From Gammaproteobacteria bacterium (GTDB lineage Bacteria > Pseudomonadota > Gammaproteobacteria > SZUA-229): DNA of 46,552 nt. The notes below the pieces were generated by a model. It searched no databases. It had not been told where the DNA came from and worked only from the letters and a program-made list of their open reading frames with translations. A program made the position numbers and the translations under genes. Position 1 is the first letter of the stretch. The number at the start of each line of letters is the position of its first letter. The stretch covers positions 1-46,552 of the forward strand of contig JAOUPA010000001.1 in assembly GCA_029880105.1 (NCBI GenBank), given 5' to 3'. Shown here in pieces: positions 17,427 through 25,456 of the stretch.

Positions 17427-19601
17427 ATGTCAGAACCGGTTGCCAGTGACAACGAAATAGCAGAAGGCATTGATAGCCGGTTTCTGATTTCCGACTTATG
17501 TGATTTAGTCGGAACTTACATGGAGGATGAGCAGGTGCAGGAGGTCTACCAGGCGTATCTGTTTGGTGCGCAGGCTCATGAAGGTCAGGTTCGTCAGTCT
17601 GGTGAACCTTATATCTACCATCCACTAGCTGTCGCAAGAATTCTCGCAACCATGCATATGGATGTGAAGAGTATCGTCGCCTGCATTCTGCACGATGTGC
17701 TCGAAGATACCCCCGCCACGCGTACCGCTATAGAAGAAATGTTTGGTGAAGATGTTGCGCATCTTGTCGATGGTGTCAGCAAACTCACGCACATCAAGTT
17801 TAAAAATAAAATCGAGCAGCAGGCCGAAAATATTCAAAAAGTTCTGCTGGCGATGGCGCAGGATATTCGCGTCATCATGATCAAGCTGGCTGATCGCCTG
17901 CATAATATGCGTACGCTCGGTTCGTTGCGTCCCGATAAGCGTCGGCGCATTGCCCAGGAAACACTGGAAATTTATATCCCGATTGCCAATCGTCTTGGCA
18001 TTTACACTATTCGCCATGAAATGGAAGACCTGGTACTGAAGGCCAAATATCCACTACGTTACAAAATACTAGAGCATGCGGTAAACAAGGCCAGTGGTCA
18101 CCGTAAAGAAGTAATCAATAAAATTGACAAGGCGCTGGTCACCCGACTGAATGAAATGGGACTGGATGCGGAGGTGCAGAAACGTAAAAAACACCTGTTT
18201 AGTCTCTATGAAAAAATGCGCGATAAACATCTGTCGTTTAATAAGGTGTTCGATGTTTATGCAATACGCGTTATTGTTGACTCAGTAGACGAGTGTTATC
18301 GAGTGCTCGGTGTCGTACATAATTTATTTAAACCAATCCCCGGGCGATTCAAGGATTATATTGCTATTCCAAAAAGTAATGGCTACCAATCTTTACATAC
18401 TGCACTGTATGGGCCGCATGGTATTCCGATGGAAGTGCAGATACGTACTGAAGATATGGATGCCTTTGCAGAAAGTGGCATTGCCGCACACTGGTTGTAT
18501 AAATCACCAGGTGAATCGAGTATGACAGGGGCGCATGCACGTGCCCGTGACTGGTTGACGGGTATTCTGGAAATGCAGCAGTCAGCAGGTAACTCATTAG
18601 AATTTCTTGAGAATGTCAAGGTAGACCTGTTTAATGACGAAGTTTATGTTTATACACCCGATGGCGATATTTTGAAATTACCGCGCAATGCAACACCCGT
18701 CGATTTTGCCTATATGGTACATACCGATATTGGTAATACCTGCGTTGCGGCAAAGCTCGATCATTCATTTGCACCATTGAATACGCCTTTATATAGTGGC
18801 CAGACAGTAGAAATTATTACCTCGCCAACAGCGCGGCCGAACCCTGCATGGTTAAATTATGTGGTGACAGTTAAAGCCCGTAGTAATATCAGAAGTTATC
18901 TGAAAAACATGCAGGTTGATGAAGCGATTGTACAGGGACGACGCTTACTGGACCGTTGTTTAAAAGGTCTGGCGCTACGGCTGGAAGATGTCCCAGACGA
19001 GACTATGAAAAATACACTGGATGAATATGGCTTTAAGTCGGTATTTGAACTGCTCGAAGATGTCGGAATGGGGAATCGTTCGGCCAGTCTAGTGGTAAGA
19101 CGATTGGTGCCAGAGCGTATACCGCAGGGTGAATCAGCAGAAACACGCGAGATGAGGTCACAATCGCCATTGGCCATTGATGGTACGGAGGGTATGGTAG
19201 TGTCATATGCCAAATGCTGTTTTCCAATTCCCGGTGATCATATTATTGGTATCCTGAGCAAAGGTAGAGGCATTGTTATTCACCGTGATGAGTGTAAGAA
19301 CATCAGCCAGATGCGCGTGGAAGTTGATAAGTGTATTGATGTGAAATGGTCAGAAGACGCAGAAGGAAACTTTAGCTGTAGCATTCGACTGGATGTGGCT
19401 AATAAGCCAGGTGTGCTGGCGAGGACGGCAACGATTATTTCAGAAGAAAATGCCGATGTTGAAGATGTGCATGTTGAAGATCGTGATGGCTTTACAACCA
19501 CGATTAGCTACCAGATTAGTTTGCATAGCCGTGACCACCTTGCCAATATTATGCGACGTCTGAGAAAGGCGCCTAATGTTTTAAAGATATGGCGCGTTTA
19601 A
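17427..19601 (+). CDS. spoT: Bifunctional (p)ppGpp synthetase/hydrolase SpoT
   Basis: 724 residues. The N-terminal HD hydrolase domain has His65 (IYHPLA), His89-Asp90 and Glu93-Asp94 (ILHDVLEDT). The synthetase domain follows, with the RxKD charge motif at 307-310 (GRFKDYIA), typical of bifunctional enzymes, then GYQSLHTAL and EVQIRTEDMD. A TGS domain starts near 397 (DEVYVYTPDG). A C-terminal ACT domain (about 650-724, ANKPGVLARTATII) ends the protein. Both catalytic centres look intact. The E. coli order continues with trmH and recG; here a convergent PhnA-like gene follows after 13 bases instead. Confidence 0.98.
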   Translation: MSEPVASDNEIAEGIDSRFLISDLCDLVGTYMEDEQVQEVYQAYLFGAQAHEGQVRQSGEPYIYHPLAVARILATMHMDVKSIVACILHDVLEDTPATRTAIEEMFGEDVAHLVDGVSKLTHIKFKNKIEQQAENIQKVLLAMAQDIRVIMIKLADRLHNMRTLGSLRPDKRRRIAQETLEIYIPIANRLGIYTIRHEMEDLVLKAKYPLRYKILEHAVNKASGHRKEVINKIDKALVTRLNEMGLDAEVQKRKKHLFSLYEKMRDKHLSFNKVFDVYAIRVIVDSVDECYRVLGVVHNLFKPIPGRFKDYIAIPKSNGYQSLHTALYGPHGIPMEVQIRTEDMDAFAESGIAAHWLYKSPGESSMTGAHARARDWLTGILEMQQSAGNSLEFLENVKVDLFNDEVYVYTPDGDILKLPRNATPVDFAYMVHTDIGNTCVAAKLDHSFAPLNTPLYSGQTVEIITSPTARPNPAWLNYVVTVKARSNIRSYLKNMQVDEAIVQGRRLLDRCLKGLALRLEDVPDETMKNTLDEYGFKSVFELLEDVGMGNRSASLVVRRLVPERIPQGESAETREMRSQSPLAIDGTEGMVVSYAKCCFPIPGDHIIGILSKGRGIVIHRDECKNISQMRVEVDKCIDVKWSEDAEGNFSCSIRLDVANKPGVLARTATIISEENADVEDVHVEDRDGFTTTISYQISLHSRDHLANIMRRLRKAPNVLKIWRV

Positions 19602-19614
19602 AACAGCTGGACAA

Positions 19615-20196
19615 CTAATTCGATTTTTTTACAAACTTGGTTAGTAATACGATTCGCTGGCCTTCAACACGGCCTTCGATATGCTTCGGGTTGTCTGCAA
19701 CCAGTGAAATACCACGAACCGCCGTGCCACGCTTGGCAGTAAAGTTGGCACCTTTAACGTCAAGGTCTTTTATTAGTGTGACGGTATCACCGGCCTCGAG
19801 TAGGGCACCGTTACAGTCAACGTGTTTAATAACGTCTTCATCACTTTTGTCTTCGCCCGTCGCTTTGGCCCATTTCAGCGTATCGTCATCGAGGTAGAGC
19901 ATATCGAGTAAGTTTTGTGGCCAGCCTTCAGCACGTAGGCGTGTCAGTATACGCCAGGCCATTACCTGCACTGCGGGAACCTGACTCCACATACTGTCAT
20001 TGAGGCAGCGCCAGTGATTAATGTTGATGTTATCAGGGTGTTCAATCACGTTGCGACAGGTTGAGCAGATGAAAATACACTGGTCGGCACTGATATTGGA
20101 GGCTGGAGGAACTTCGTAAACTGCTAGATTTTCTGATGCGCCACATAATTCACATTTTGATTGACTGCGCTGCTGTAAAATTTGTTCAGTATTCAT
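19615..20196 (-). CDS. PhnA/YjdM-like zinc-ribbon protein
   Basis: 193 residues. The N-terminal zinc ribbon has Cys15, Cys18, Cys44 and Cys47 (CELCG and CSTCR), with an extra Cys40. The C-terminal PhnA domain (about 125-193) is very well conserved: GDTVTLIKDLDVKG, AKRGTAVRGISLV and HIEGRVEGQRIVLLTK. E. coli YjdM was once thought to act in phosphonate use, but the cellular role is unsettled. No phosphonate genes are nearby. It is the last of a minus-strand run (two MscS-type channels, a lipoprotein, this gene) and converges on spoT. Confidence 0.88.
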   Translation of the reverse strand: MNTEQILQQRSQSKCELCGASENLAVYEVPPASNISADQCIFICSTCRNVIEHPDNININHWRCLNDSMWSQVPAVQVMAWRILTRLRAEGWPQNLLDMLYLDDDTLKWAKATGEDKSDEDVIKHVDCNGALLEAGDTVTLIKDLDVKGANFTAKRGTAVRGISLVADNPKHIEGRVEGQRIVLLTKFVKKSN

Positions 20197-20222
20197 AACT
20201 AGTTCTCAAAATCTGCAGTGGG

Positions 20223-20831
20223 CTAAATTAGGCCTTCACCTCTGTCTGTATTTGAAGGGTCGTGCTCCTGCTGGCGTTGTTGTTTCATTTTGTCCAGAGC
20301 ATCACGTAGTGCATCATTCATCTGGTCAACGCCCTTGCGTAGTGATTCGCTCATCTCTCTGGAACCTTCCTGCATGAACTGGTTGAGCATGTCGGCACCT
20401 TCTTTTAGTGATTTATCCATGTCATCGAGAGACTTGTCTAGTGAATCCGACTGGTTGTTATTGTGAGCAGGGGTGGGTAAAGCAGCTTCGAAAGTGCGTG
20501 TAGCATCAATTTTCCACTCACCATTTTCGAGTACAAGAATTGTCTCAAAAGTGCGTTTTTGTTCTGCGCTGTTGACAGTAGTGGTGATAGATACATGATG
20601 CTTGTCAAAACTCAAATTCTTTAGGCTGGCTTTTTCATGATCAGGTAGTGACCGATAGTGATTGAGCGACTCGATAGTGGTGCTTGAAGTGAGATGGCGG
20701 ACAGTGTCATCATCAGCATTATTTAGGGCGCGCCAGTATTTTTCAGTAATGTTGACAGGTTGATCAAACTGTTGCTGGCAGCCAGTAGAAGATATAACAA
20801 AAATAAGAATATAAAAAAATAATGTTTTCAT
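20223..20831 (-). CDS. Putative lipoprotein with DUF4878-like domain and coiled-coil tail
   Basis: 202 residues from the ATG at 20831. This start gives a type II signal peptide, MKTLFFYILIFVISSTGC, with lipobox STGC; an earlier in-frame start would spoil it. The middle (about 28-120, NITEKYWRALNNADD and EWKIDATRTF) looks like the small NTF2-like fold annotated DUF4878. The C-terminal third is a charged amphipathic helix with near-repeats (SLDKSLDDMDKSLKEG, SESLRKGVDQMNDALR), likely coiled coil. Gln after the lipid-modified Cys predicts outer-membrane sorting. It lies 40 bases after the small MscS-like gene, so a role at the envelope with these channels is possible but unproven. Confidence 0.82.
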   Translation of the reverse strand: MKTLFFYILIFVISSTGCQQQFDQPVNITEKYWRALNNADDDTVRHLTSSTTIESLNHYRSLPDHEKASLKNLSFDKHHVSITTTVNSAEQKRTFETILVLENGEWKIDATRTFEAALPTPAHNNNQSDSLDKSLDDMDKSLKEGADMLNQFMQEGSREMSESLRKGVDQMNDALRDALDKMKQQRQQEHDPSNTDRGEGLI

Positions 20832-20871
20832 AATGAGATTGTCGAGATTTGGAATGTTTGGCGCAACCATG

Positions 20872-21450
20872 TTAAGTTTCGATAGAAATTTCCTTATTGG
20901 AAAATTCAACAACTTTTCCGACCACAGAATAGCGACTTCTTGGATTAATGATGGCAGGATGAGACATCAGGAGAATATTTGGGTAAACAATGATTTCTTT
21001 ATCCTCGCTGATTAATTTGGTATTAAAAAGATTGATCTCAGAGATGTAGCCTTCAACATAATTCTCACCAATGATAATGCGGATAAAGTTGCCACGTTTG
21101 TATGACTTGTGAAAAATTAAAAGAAAAAAGGCGGTCACGTTACTCAGAATCGACCAGCTTGCAAATAATGATACGCCTAACAGGGCCAGGAGTCCTGCAG
21201 ACATGGTCATCAGGCCCTTGAAATCGAAGCCCCAGACAAAAAGAATCAATGCAATTGAGATTGTGTTGGAAACGAAAATAAGCGATTTTCTTGCTTTATC
21301 AAAAGAGTCCCGTTTTAGCCGACTGTGATCAGTATGTTTCTCTATGCGGGGGGTGGCGAATTTTATGATGGCCGCCTGCAATAGTAAAATGAATACAGTG
21401 ATAGCTATATTGAATTTATAATTCAGGATAGTGGTAAGAATTATGGACAT
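20872..21450 (-). CDS. Short MscS-domain membrane protein
   Basis: 192 residues from ATG 21450. A TTG at 21471 with GAAGGAA nearby is an alternative start. It has two or three hydrophobic segments, then an MscS pore-like helix (ALLGVSLFASWSILSNVTAF, about 93-112) and a beta domain (KRGNFIRIIIGENYVEGYISEI) ending near IVYPNILLMSHP. The large C-terminal cage of E. coli MscS is missing, so this is a minimal MscS-fold protein. Directly upstream is a full-length MscS homologue, so the pair may form or modulate one channel. A genuine gene: the frame is long, hydrophobic in the right places, and ordered in an operon-like run. Confidence 0.82.
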   Translation of the reverse strand: MSIILTTILNYKFNIAITVFILLLQAAIIKFATPRIEKHTDHSRLKRDSFDKARKSLIFVSNTISIALILFVWGFDFKGLMTMSAGLLALLGVSLFASWSILSNVTAFFLLIFHKSYKRGNFIRIIIGENYVEGYISEINLFNTKLISEDKEIIVYPNILLMSHPAIINPRSRYSVVGKVVEFSNKEISIET

Positions 21451-21486
21451 AGGAGCATGGATTTCCTTCAAAAAATATCTAATGAG

Positions 21487-22803
21487 CTAGAAAATGGATG
21501 ATTCACCCACTTTTACAATTTTAACTTCGCGTTGTGGATAAGGAATTTCAATCTGATGCTCTTTCAGGGCGTCCCATATCATTAGCAGAAGATCGCCGCC
21601 AACTCGGTGCTCACCATCATCAATGCCTTCCATCCAGAACTCGATCAGAATATCGACACCGGATTCACCAAAACCACTAATTTCAGCGTCGGGGAGTTCT
21701 TCAATTGGGAGATCCGGCCCAGTAAGTATCTTGGGGTGACTGGCGACAACCTCCTTGAGTAATTTAAACAGTTGGTGTAGATCCGTGCTATAGGCAACCT
21801 GAAAATTTATGGAATAGCGTTGCTTTTTGTTCTTGTGAGTCCAGTTGGTAAAACTGGTGGTGATAAACTGTTCATTGGGTACCATGATATCCTTACCATC
21901 ATAAGTCTCCAGTGTTGTCGAGCGCATATTCATTTCCCGAATCGTACCTTTCCGTCCATCAGCCAGTTCAATGAAGTCACCAATAGAAAGAGAGCGATCG
22001 AGTAACAGGATAATGCCAGAGATAAAATTGGACGCAATAGATTGCAGACCAAAACCCAGGCCAATACCCAGTGCGCCACCGAATACAGCAAGGGTAGTAA
22101 TATTTATGCCCATGGCCTGGAGTAAAAGTATAAAAATGATGACAAATAATGTGACCTGATACAGTTTGGCAAAAACCTCGCGAGTACCAAGATCAAGGTG
22201 TTGTTGTTGTCGAATGGCATTCTGGCCAACAATATTGGAGATTCTGCCGAGCCAGAAAAGAATAGATCCAAAGACAAAGACGCGTGCGACACCGTAGGCA
22301 GAGAGCCTGATATTGCCAATTTCAATATAAAGAGAATCAAGGTAAGTAGTTACATAATTGAGCAGGCCAAAGGTATGCAGGAGTGCAACAGGAACGGCAA
22401 TCCATTTAAAAATGGCCTTGATAAAGTAACTGGAAACAAAGCGTAAAATGAACAGGTAAAACATCAGTATGACGGCAAGGCCTTCAGCCGTGCGCACTAA
22501 CCAGGATTGTTTGATGAAGTGGTCGCTAAAATCTATGGCCATGGCCATAAATAAAATAATAAACAGCGGAAATAGCAGGTCCTTGATCTGGTAAATGCCG
22601 TAATGTATGGAAAATAATGATGTTTTATGACTTGGCTGTCTTAGCAAGGGAGAGTGTTTTTTTATCAGCAGGGATAGCGCATAAGCAAATGTAATGGTTA
22701 AAACAATAATGCCAATCTGGGAATAGAACTCAGGACTGTTAAATACATTAACAGTAGCTAATATAAATTGTTGTAGCTGTTCCTGAATTAAACTAGCATT
22801 CAT
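21487..22803 (-). CDS. MscS-family mechanosensitive channel
   Basis: 438 residues from ATG 22803, chosen because GGAG lies 8 bases upstream; the 60 bases before it are also open. There are several N-terminal membrane segments, then the pore helix and beta domain of MscS: GGALGIGLGFGLQSIASNF, DRSLSIGDFIEL, GTIREMNMRSTTLETYDG and MVPNEQF. The family gates on membrane tension and releases solutes after osmotic downshock. It is larger than E. coli MscS (286 residues) because of extra N-terminal helices, as in MscK/YbdG-like relatives. A short MscS-domain gene follows 36 bases later. Confidence 0.92.
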   Translation of the reverse strand: MNASLIQEQLQQFILATVNVFNSPEFYSQIGIIVLTITFAYALSLLIKKHSPLLRQPSHKTSLFSIHYGIYQIKDLLFPLFIILFMAMAIDFSDHFIKQSWLVRTAEGLAVILMFYLFILRFVSSYFIKAIFKWIAVPVALLHTFGLLNYVTTYLDSLYIEIGNIRLSAYGVARVFVFGSILFWLGRISNIVGQNAIRQQQHLDLGTREVFAKLYQVTLFVIIFILLLQAMGINITTLAVFGGALGIGLGFGLQSIASNFISGIILLLDRSLSIGDFIELADGRKGTIREMNMRSTTLETYDGKDIMVPNEQFITTSFTNWTHKNKKQRYSINFQVAYSTDLHQLFKLLKEVVASHPKILTGPDLPIEELPDAEISGFGESGVDILIEFWMEGIDDGEHRVGGDLLLMIWDALKEHQIEIPYPQREVKIVKVGESSIF

Positions 22804-22903
22804 AGTGACACTCCAGAAAATAAAGCACGTAAAATATGAACAGAGAGATAAGTATAAAACCAATTAATGAAGAGTGTACGAATTATATGGTGTGTCAGAG
22901 TTA

Positions 22904-23276
22904 TCAGGCAATTTTTATTCTTACCACCTTCATAAATTCAAACTCAAGACCTGCTATGGTTTCTGTTCTTGGGTAATAAGTAAGATTAATGCGCTCGCCC
23001 TTAAGATTCTTGTAGTGCTTCTTACGGCTATATTTAAAGGGTACGTCGCAGCCTTCTATCATAACGGTATTTAAGACCCAGTTGTCCTTGTCACGTTGTA
23101 CATGCGAAATAACCTTGGCCATTTCAGTATGGCTGAGTTTTGGGTGTTTTTTTAAGAGAGTTTTAGCTTCAGACTTCAAGGTAAATGACTTGGGTTGCAG
23201 GATTAGTATCAAAATAGGTGAAGTAAATATTGTTGTTGCCAATTTTGCTTAGGTAAATGAATTGATCATCAGTCAT
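22904..23276 (-). pseudogene. Frameshifted small gene of unknown family
   Basis: From ATG 23276 the minus strand reads a natural-looking start (MTDDQFIYLSKIGNNNIYF) but stops at TGA 23171-23169 after 35 codons. A second frame continues from just there (SEAKTLLKKHPKLSHTEMA) to a stop at 22904, ending FEFMKVVRIKIA. Removing one base near the junction (CTTGAAGTCTGAAGC, about 23180-23166) joins the two into one protein of about 124 residues. The second frame alone would need a TTG start at 23242 without Shine-Dalgarno, and its first 20 residues look like out-of-frame noise. A mutation or sequencing error is likelier than programmed shifting. I do not recognise the family; it is basic and lacks membrane segments. 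Confidence 0.65.
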
Positions 23277-23324
23277 ATTTTGATTCCAGGAATCGATTGA
23301 TCAAAGGTGCGCAGGTTAGATTAT

Positions 23325-23615
23325 CTAATTAATTGTGCTGGCGTCCTTTTCTTCCAGTAAGACCTGGTTGTCGTAAGCCGCAAGAATCTTTTCGAAGATT
23401 CCAATTTCGTCGTCTTCACCTGTCTCGAATTCATAGGTGTCAGGCTCTGCACCAAGGATCTTTTCGAAGCGGTCGATTTCGTAGGCTAGTTCTGGGTCAA
23501 ACTTCATCGCCTTCATGTACATATTGCGCGCACTGGTGAGAAATTCATCGCGGAAATCGGGGTCACGATTGATGCGTTCGCGAGTTTCGGCTTTTTTATC
23601 GTCACTGAGCGACAT
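23325..23615 (-). CDS. Small acidic protein, unknown function
   Basis: 96 residues, mostly helical and strongly acidic (EFETGEDDEIGIFEKI), without signal peptide, Cys or membrane segment. The ATG has a strong Shine-Dalgarno (GGAGAG, about 5 bases upstream), which supports real translation. It contains an internal near-repeat, FEKILGAEPD and FEKILAAYDN. It lies between the J-domain protein (129-base gap) and the frameshifted gene (48-base gap), all on the same strand. I do not recognise the family. Confidence 0.72.
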   Translation of the reverse strand: MSLSDDKKAETRERINRDPDFRDEFLTSARNMYMKAMKFDPELAYEIDRFEKILGAEPDTYEFETGEDDEIGIFEKILAAYDNQVLLEEKDASTIN

Positions 23616-23744
23616 GGTGACTCTCCTGCATAGTTATTGGTGATGGCGAGAAGGCATAGAGTTTAACGCAGTAAGACTACACGCGGCCAGTTGTATGCAT
23701 TATGCCAGTGATAGCGGCAATTAAAACCCTTACCTGGTGAGGAG

Positions 23745-24230
23745 TTAGCCTAGCAGCGTGTCTTTGGCCTGATTAATCTGCGCTGCCAGGTAATCGGAAC
23801 CGCCGCGGTCAGGATGCACCTTCTGCATCATACGTTTGTGTGCTTTAATTATCTCTTCCTTGCTGGCATCAGGCTTGATGCCGAGAATTTCACTGGCCTG
23901 ATGCCGACTCATACCATTCTGCGCTTGTGCCTGCTGGTTATTTTGGTTTTGATGTGAAGAATGGCGTGCATGCTGGCGGAGCTTATTGAGTATCGGTAGG
24001 TAGCGCAGTAGCTGAATAGCCCTGGGAAGCATCGCAACTGCACCAGTAATTGCCGCAGTAATGAAATTGAGTCGGCCGGTAATGGCAAGAAAACCCAGTA
24101 CCACGATTACGCCACTGGCTATCGACCAGATAATCAGCTTCTTCTTTTCCTCGCCTCTGGCTTTACTGATTTTGAACCAGACTAGATAGGCGATGGCGGC
24201 TATAGCAAGAATGGTAACAAGGCGTGACAT
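23745..24230 (-). CDS. Membrane-anchored J-domain protein (DnaJ-like)
   Basis: 161 residues. Hydrophobic segments at about 4-20, 33-53 and possibly 55-70 precede a Gln/Asn/His-rich linker (HSSHQNQNNQQAQAQNG, about 90-106) and a C-terminal J domain (about 107-161) with the HPD tripeptide at 139-141. This layout, membrane anchor first and J domain last, recalls Tim14/Pam18 and DjlA-type co-chaperones that recruit DnaK to the membrane. The ATG has no Shine-Dalgarno. Instead a TATAAT ends 6 bases upstream, suggesting a leaderless mRNA. Divergent from the DUF924 gene. Confidence 0.9.
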   Translation of the reverse strand: MSRLVTILAIAAIAYLVWFKISKARGEEKKKLIIWSIASGVIVVLGFLAITGRLNFITAAITGAVAMLPRAIQLLRYLPILNKLRQHARHSSHQNQNNQQAQAQNGMSRHQASEILGIKPDASKEEIIKAHKRMMQKVHPDRGGSDYLAAQINQAKDTLLG

Positions 24231-24236
24231 GGCGTG

Positions 24237-24264
24237 ATTATACGGCGGTTGTAGGTTGTGTGAA
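24237..24264 (-). promoter_or_regulatory. Promoter of the J-domain gene, leaderless geometry
   Basis: On the minus strand TTCACA (24264-24259, five of six consensus) is followed after 16 bases by a perfect TATAAT (24242-24237), then CACGCC and the ATG at 24230. Transcription would start at or within a base or two of the start codon. Confidence 0.6.
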
Positions 24265-24270
24265 ATATAA

Positions 24271-24300
24271 TTGATCAGTGATTTTTATGACCACTATAAT
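24271..24300 (+). promoter_or_regulatory. Promoter of the DUF924 gene, leaderless geometry
   Basis: TTGATC (24271-24276) is followed after 18 bases by a perfect TATAAT (24295-24300), then CGTACT and the ATG at 24307. Its -35 lies 6 bases from the -35 of the divergent J-domain promoter. Confidence 0.6.
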
Positions 24301-24306
24301 CGTACT

Positions 24307-24912
24307 ATGAACGAGACCATCGAAAATATACTGGAATACTGGTTCGGCGGCTTCCCCGACGCCTACAGTGCCGACCCGACACGCTTTAATATGTGGTTCG
24401 AAGAGGGTTACAAGTACGATCAGGAAATCTTTACTAAGTTTGGCGCAGTATACCAGCGTGCCGTAGAAGGCGAATTTGATCACTGGCTGGAAATGCCCAG
24501 GGGGCGTCTGGCGGTCATCCTGTTGCTTGACCAGTTCTCGCGGTATATCCATCGCGGTTACCCGGAGGCCTTTGCGCAGGATGAAAAGGCGCAGGCGATC
24601 TGTCTTGAGGGAATTGGTGCCGGCGATGATCTCAATTTACACCCAGTTGAACGCAGTTTTTTCTACCTGCCGTTACAGCATGCTGAGGAACTTAGTAAAC
24701 AGAAATACAGCGTACAGGCCTTTAACCAGTTGCTTGCTGATGTGCCAGAATCTCACCAGCGGCCGTACCGCGATATGCTGGAGTGTGCGATGAAGTACCA
24801 CTATATCATCGAAATCTACGGCCGTTTTCCTGATTTAAATGAAATCCTTGGTCGAGAAAGCACCGAGAAGGAAATAAAATTTATTGAAGAAGGCGGGTAC
24901 GAGTTTCTTTAG
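24307..24912 (+). CDS. DUF924 family protein
   Basis: 201 residues from ATG 24307. The frame is open further up, but the family start (ETIENILEYWFGG) follows this ATG, and the promoter leaves no room for an earlier start. It is a helical, soluble protein with the DUF924 signatures LAVILLLDQFSRYIHRGYPEAFAQD (residues about 67-91; only the family pattern, no known active site) and FFYLPLQHAEELSKQ. The fold is TPR-like. Function is unknown, though the family is widespread in proteobacteria and eukaryotes. No Shine-Dalgarno is visible. Confidence 0.92.
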   Translation: MNETIENILEYWFGGFPDAYSADPTRFNMWFEEGYKYDQEIFTKFGAVYQRAVEGEFDHWLEMPRGRLAVILLLDQFSRYIHRGYPEAFAQDEKAQAICLEGIGAGDDLNLHPVERSFFYLPLQHAEELSKQKYSVQAFNQLLADVPESHQRPYRDMLECAMKYHYIIEIYGRFPDLNEILGRESTEKEIKFIEEGGYEFL

Positions 24913-24930
24913 ATATGGCACTTTTCATTG

Positions 24931-25350
24931 TTAGCAGCCTATCTCACAGTCACGATCCAGAACCCAGCACCTTGGGTTATTCAAAAAACCAATATTCTCG
25001 TAATAGCTATTAGCAGCAGGTGCCGCGATAAGTATTAGCTTGCATTTTGGTCCAAGCTGTTGCTGTGTTAAAGCCTGTAGTTTTTTACCAATACCTTTTT
25101 TCTGGTGGGTTTCATCAACAGCCAGATCAGAGAGATAGCATGCATAATGAAAGTCGGTCACTGAGCGTGCGATACCAATAATTTTATCGCCATCCCAGGC
25201 AGAGACTACCAGGTTGCTGTTCTTTATCATGCCTTCAATACAATCGCGATTCTCAATGGGTCTGCGCTCACCCAGGCGTGAAGATTGAAGCAATTCAATG
25301 AACTGGTCCGTAGATATTAGGGTATTAATTTTATATTCAATAGCCATCAT
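24931..25350 (-). CDS. GNAT family N-acetyltransferase
   Basis: 139 residues. The acetyl-CoA-binding motif A is clear (YLSDLAVDETHQKKGIGKKL, about 72-91, with the Q-x-x-G-x-G loop), preceded by the central strand DKIIGIARSVTD and followed by the motif B region ANSYYENIGF. The substrate cannot be told from sequence. The start is ATG ATG with a weak Shine-Dalgarno. Convergent with the DUF924 gene (18-base gap). Confidence 0.88.
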   Translation of the reverse strand: MMAIEYKINTLISTDQFIELLQSSRLGERRPIENRDCIEGMIKNSNLVVSAWDGDKIIGIARSVTDFHYACYLSDLAVDETHQKKGIGKKLQALTQQQLGPKCKLILIAAPAANSYYENIGFLNNPRCWVLDRDCEIGC

Positions 25351-25456
25351 TTATTTTCGTGGCAGCTATTTTAACAGGATGTCAAAAATAGCCAGGTAAT
25401 ATTCAGATTTGTGCTTCAATGGTGCCAGCTGTATTAAGGATTGATATCTTTAAATA

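Noticed and set aside
23165..23185. Programmed +1 frameshift like prfB
   Set aside because: The junction lacks the CTTTGAC slip site and a suitable upstream Shine-Dalgarno; a plain indel is simpler.
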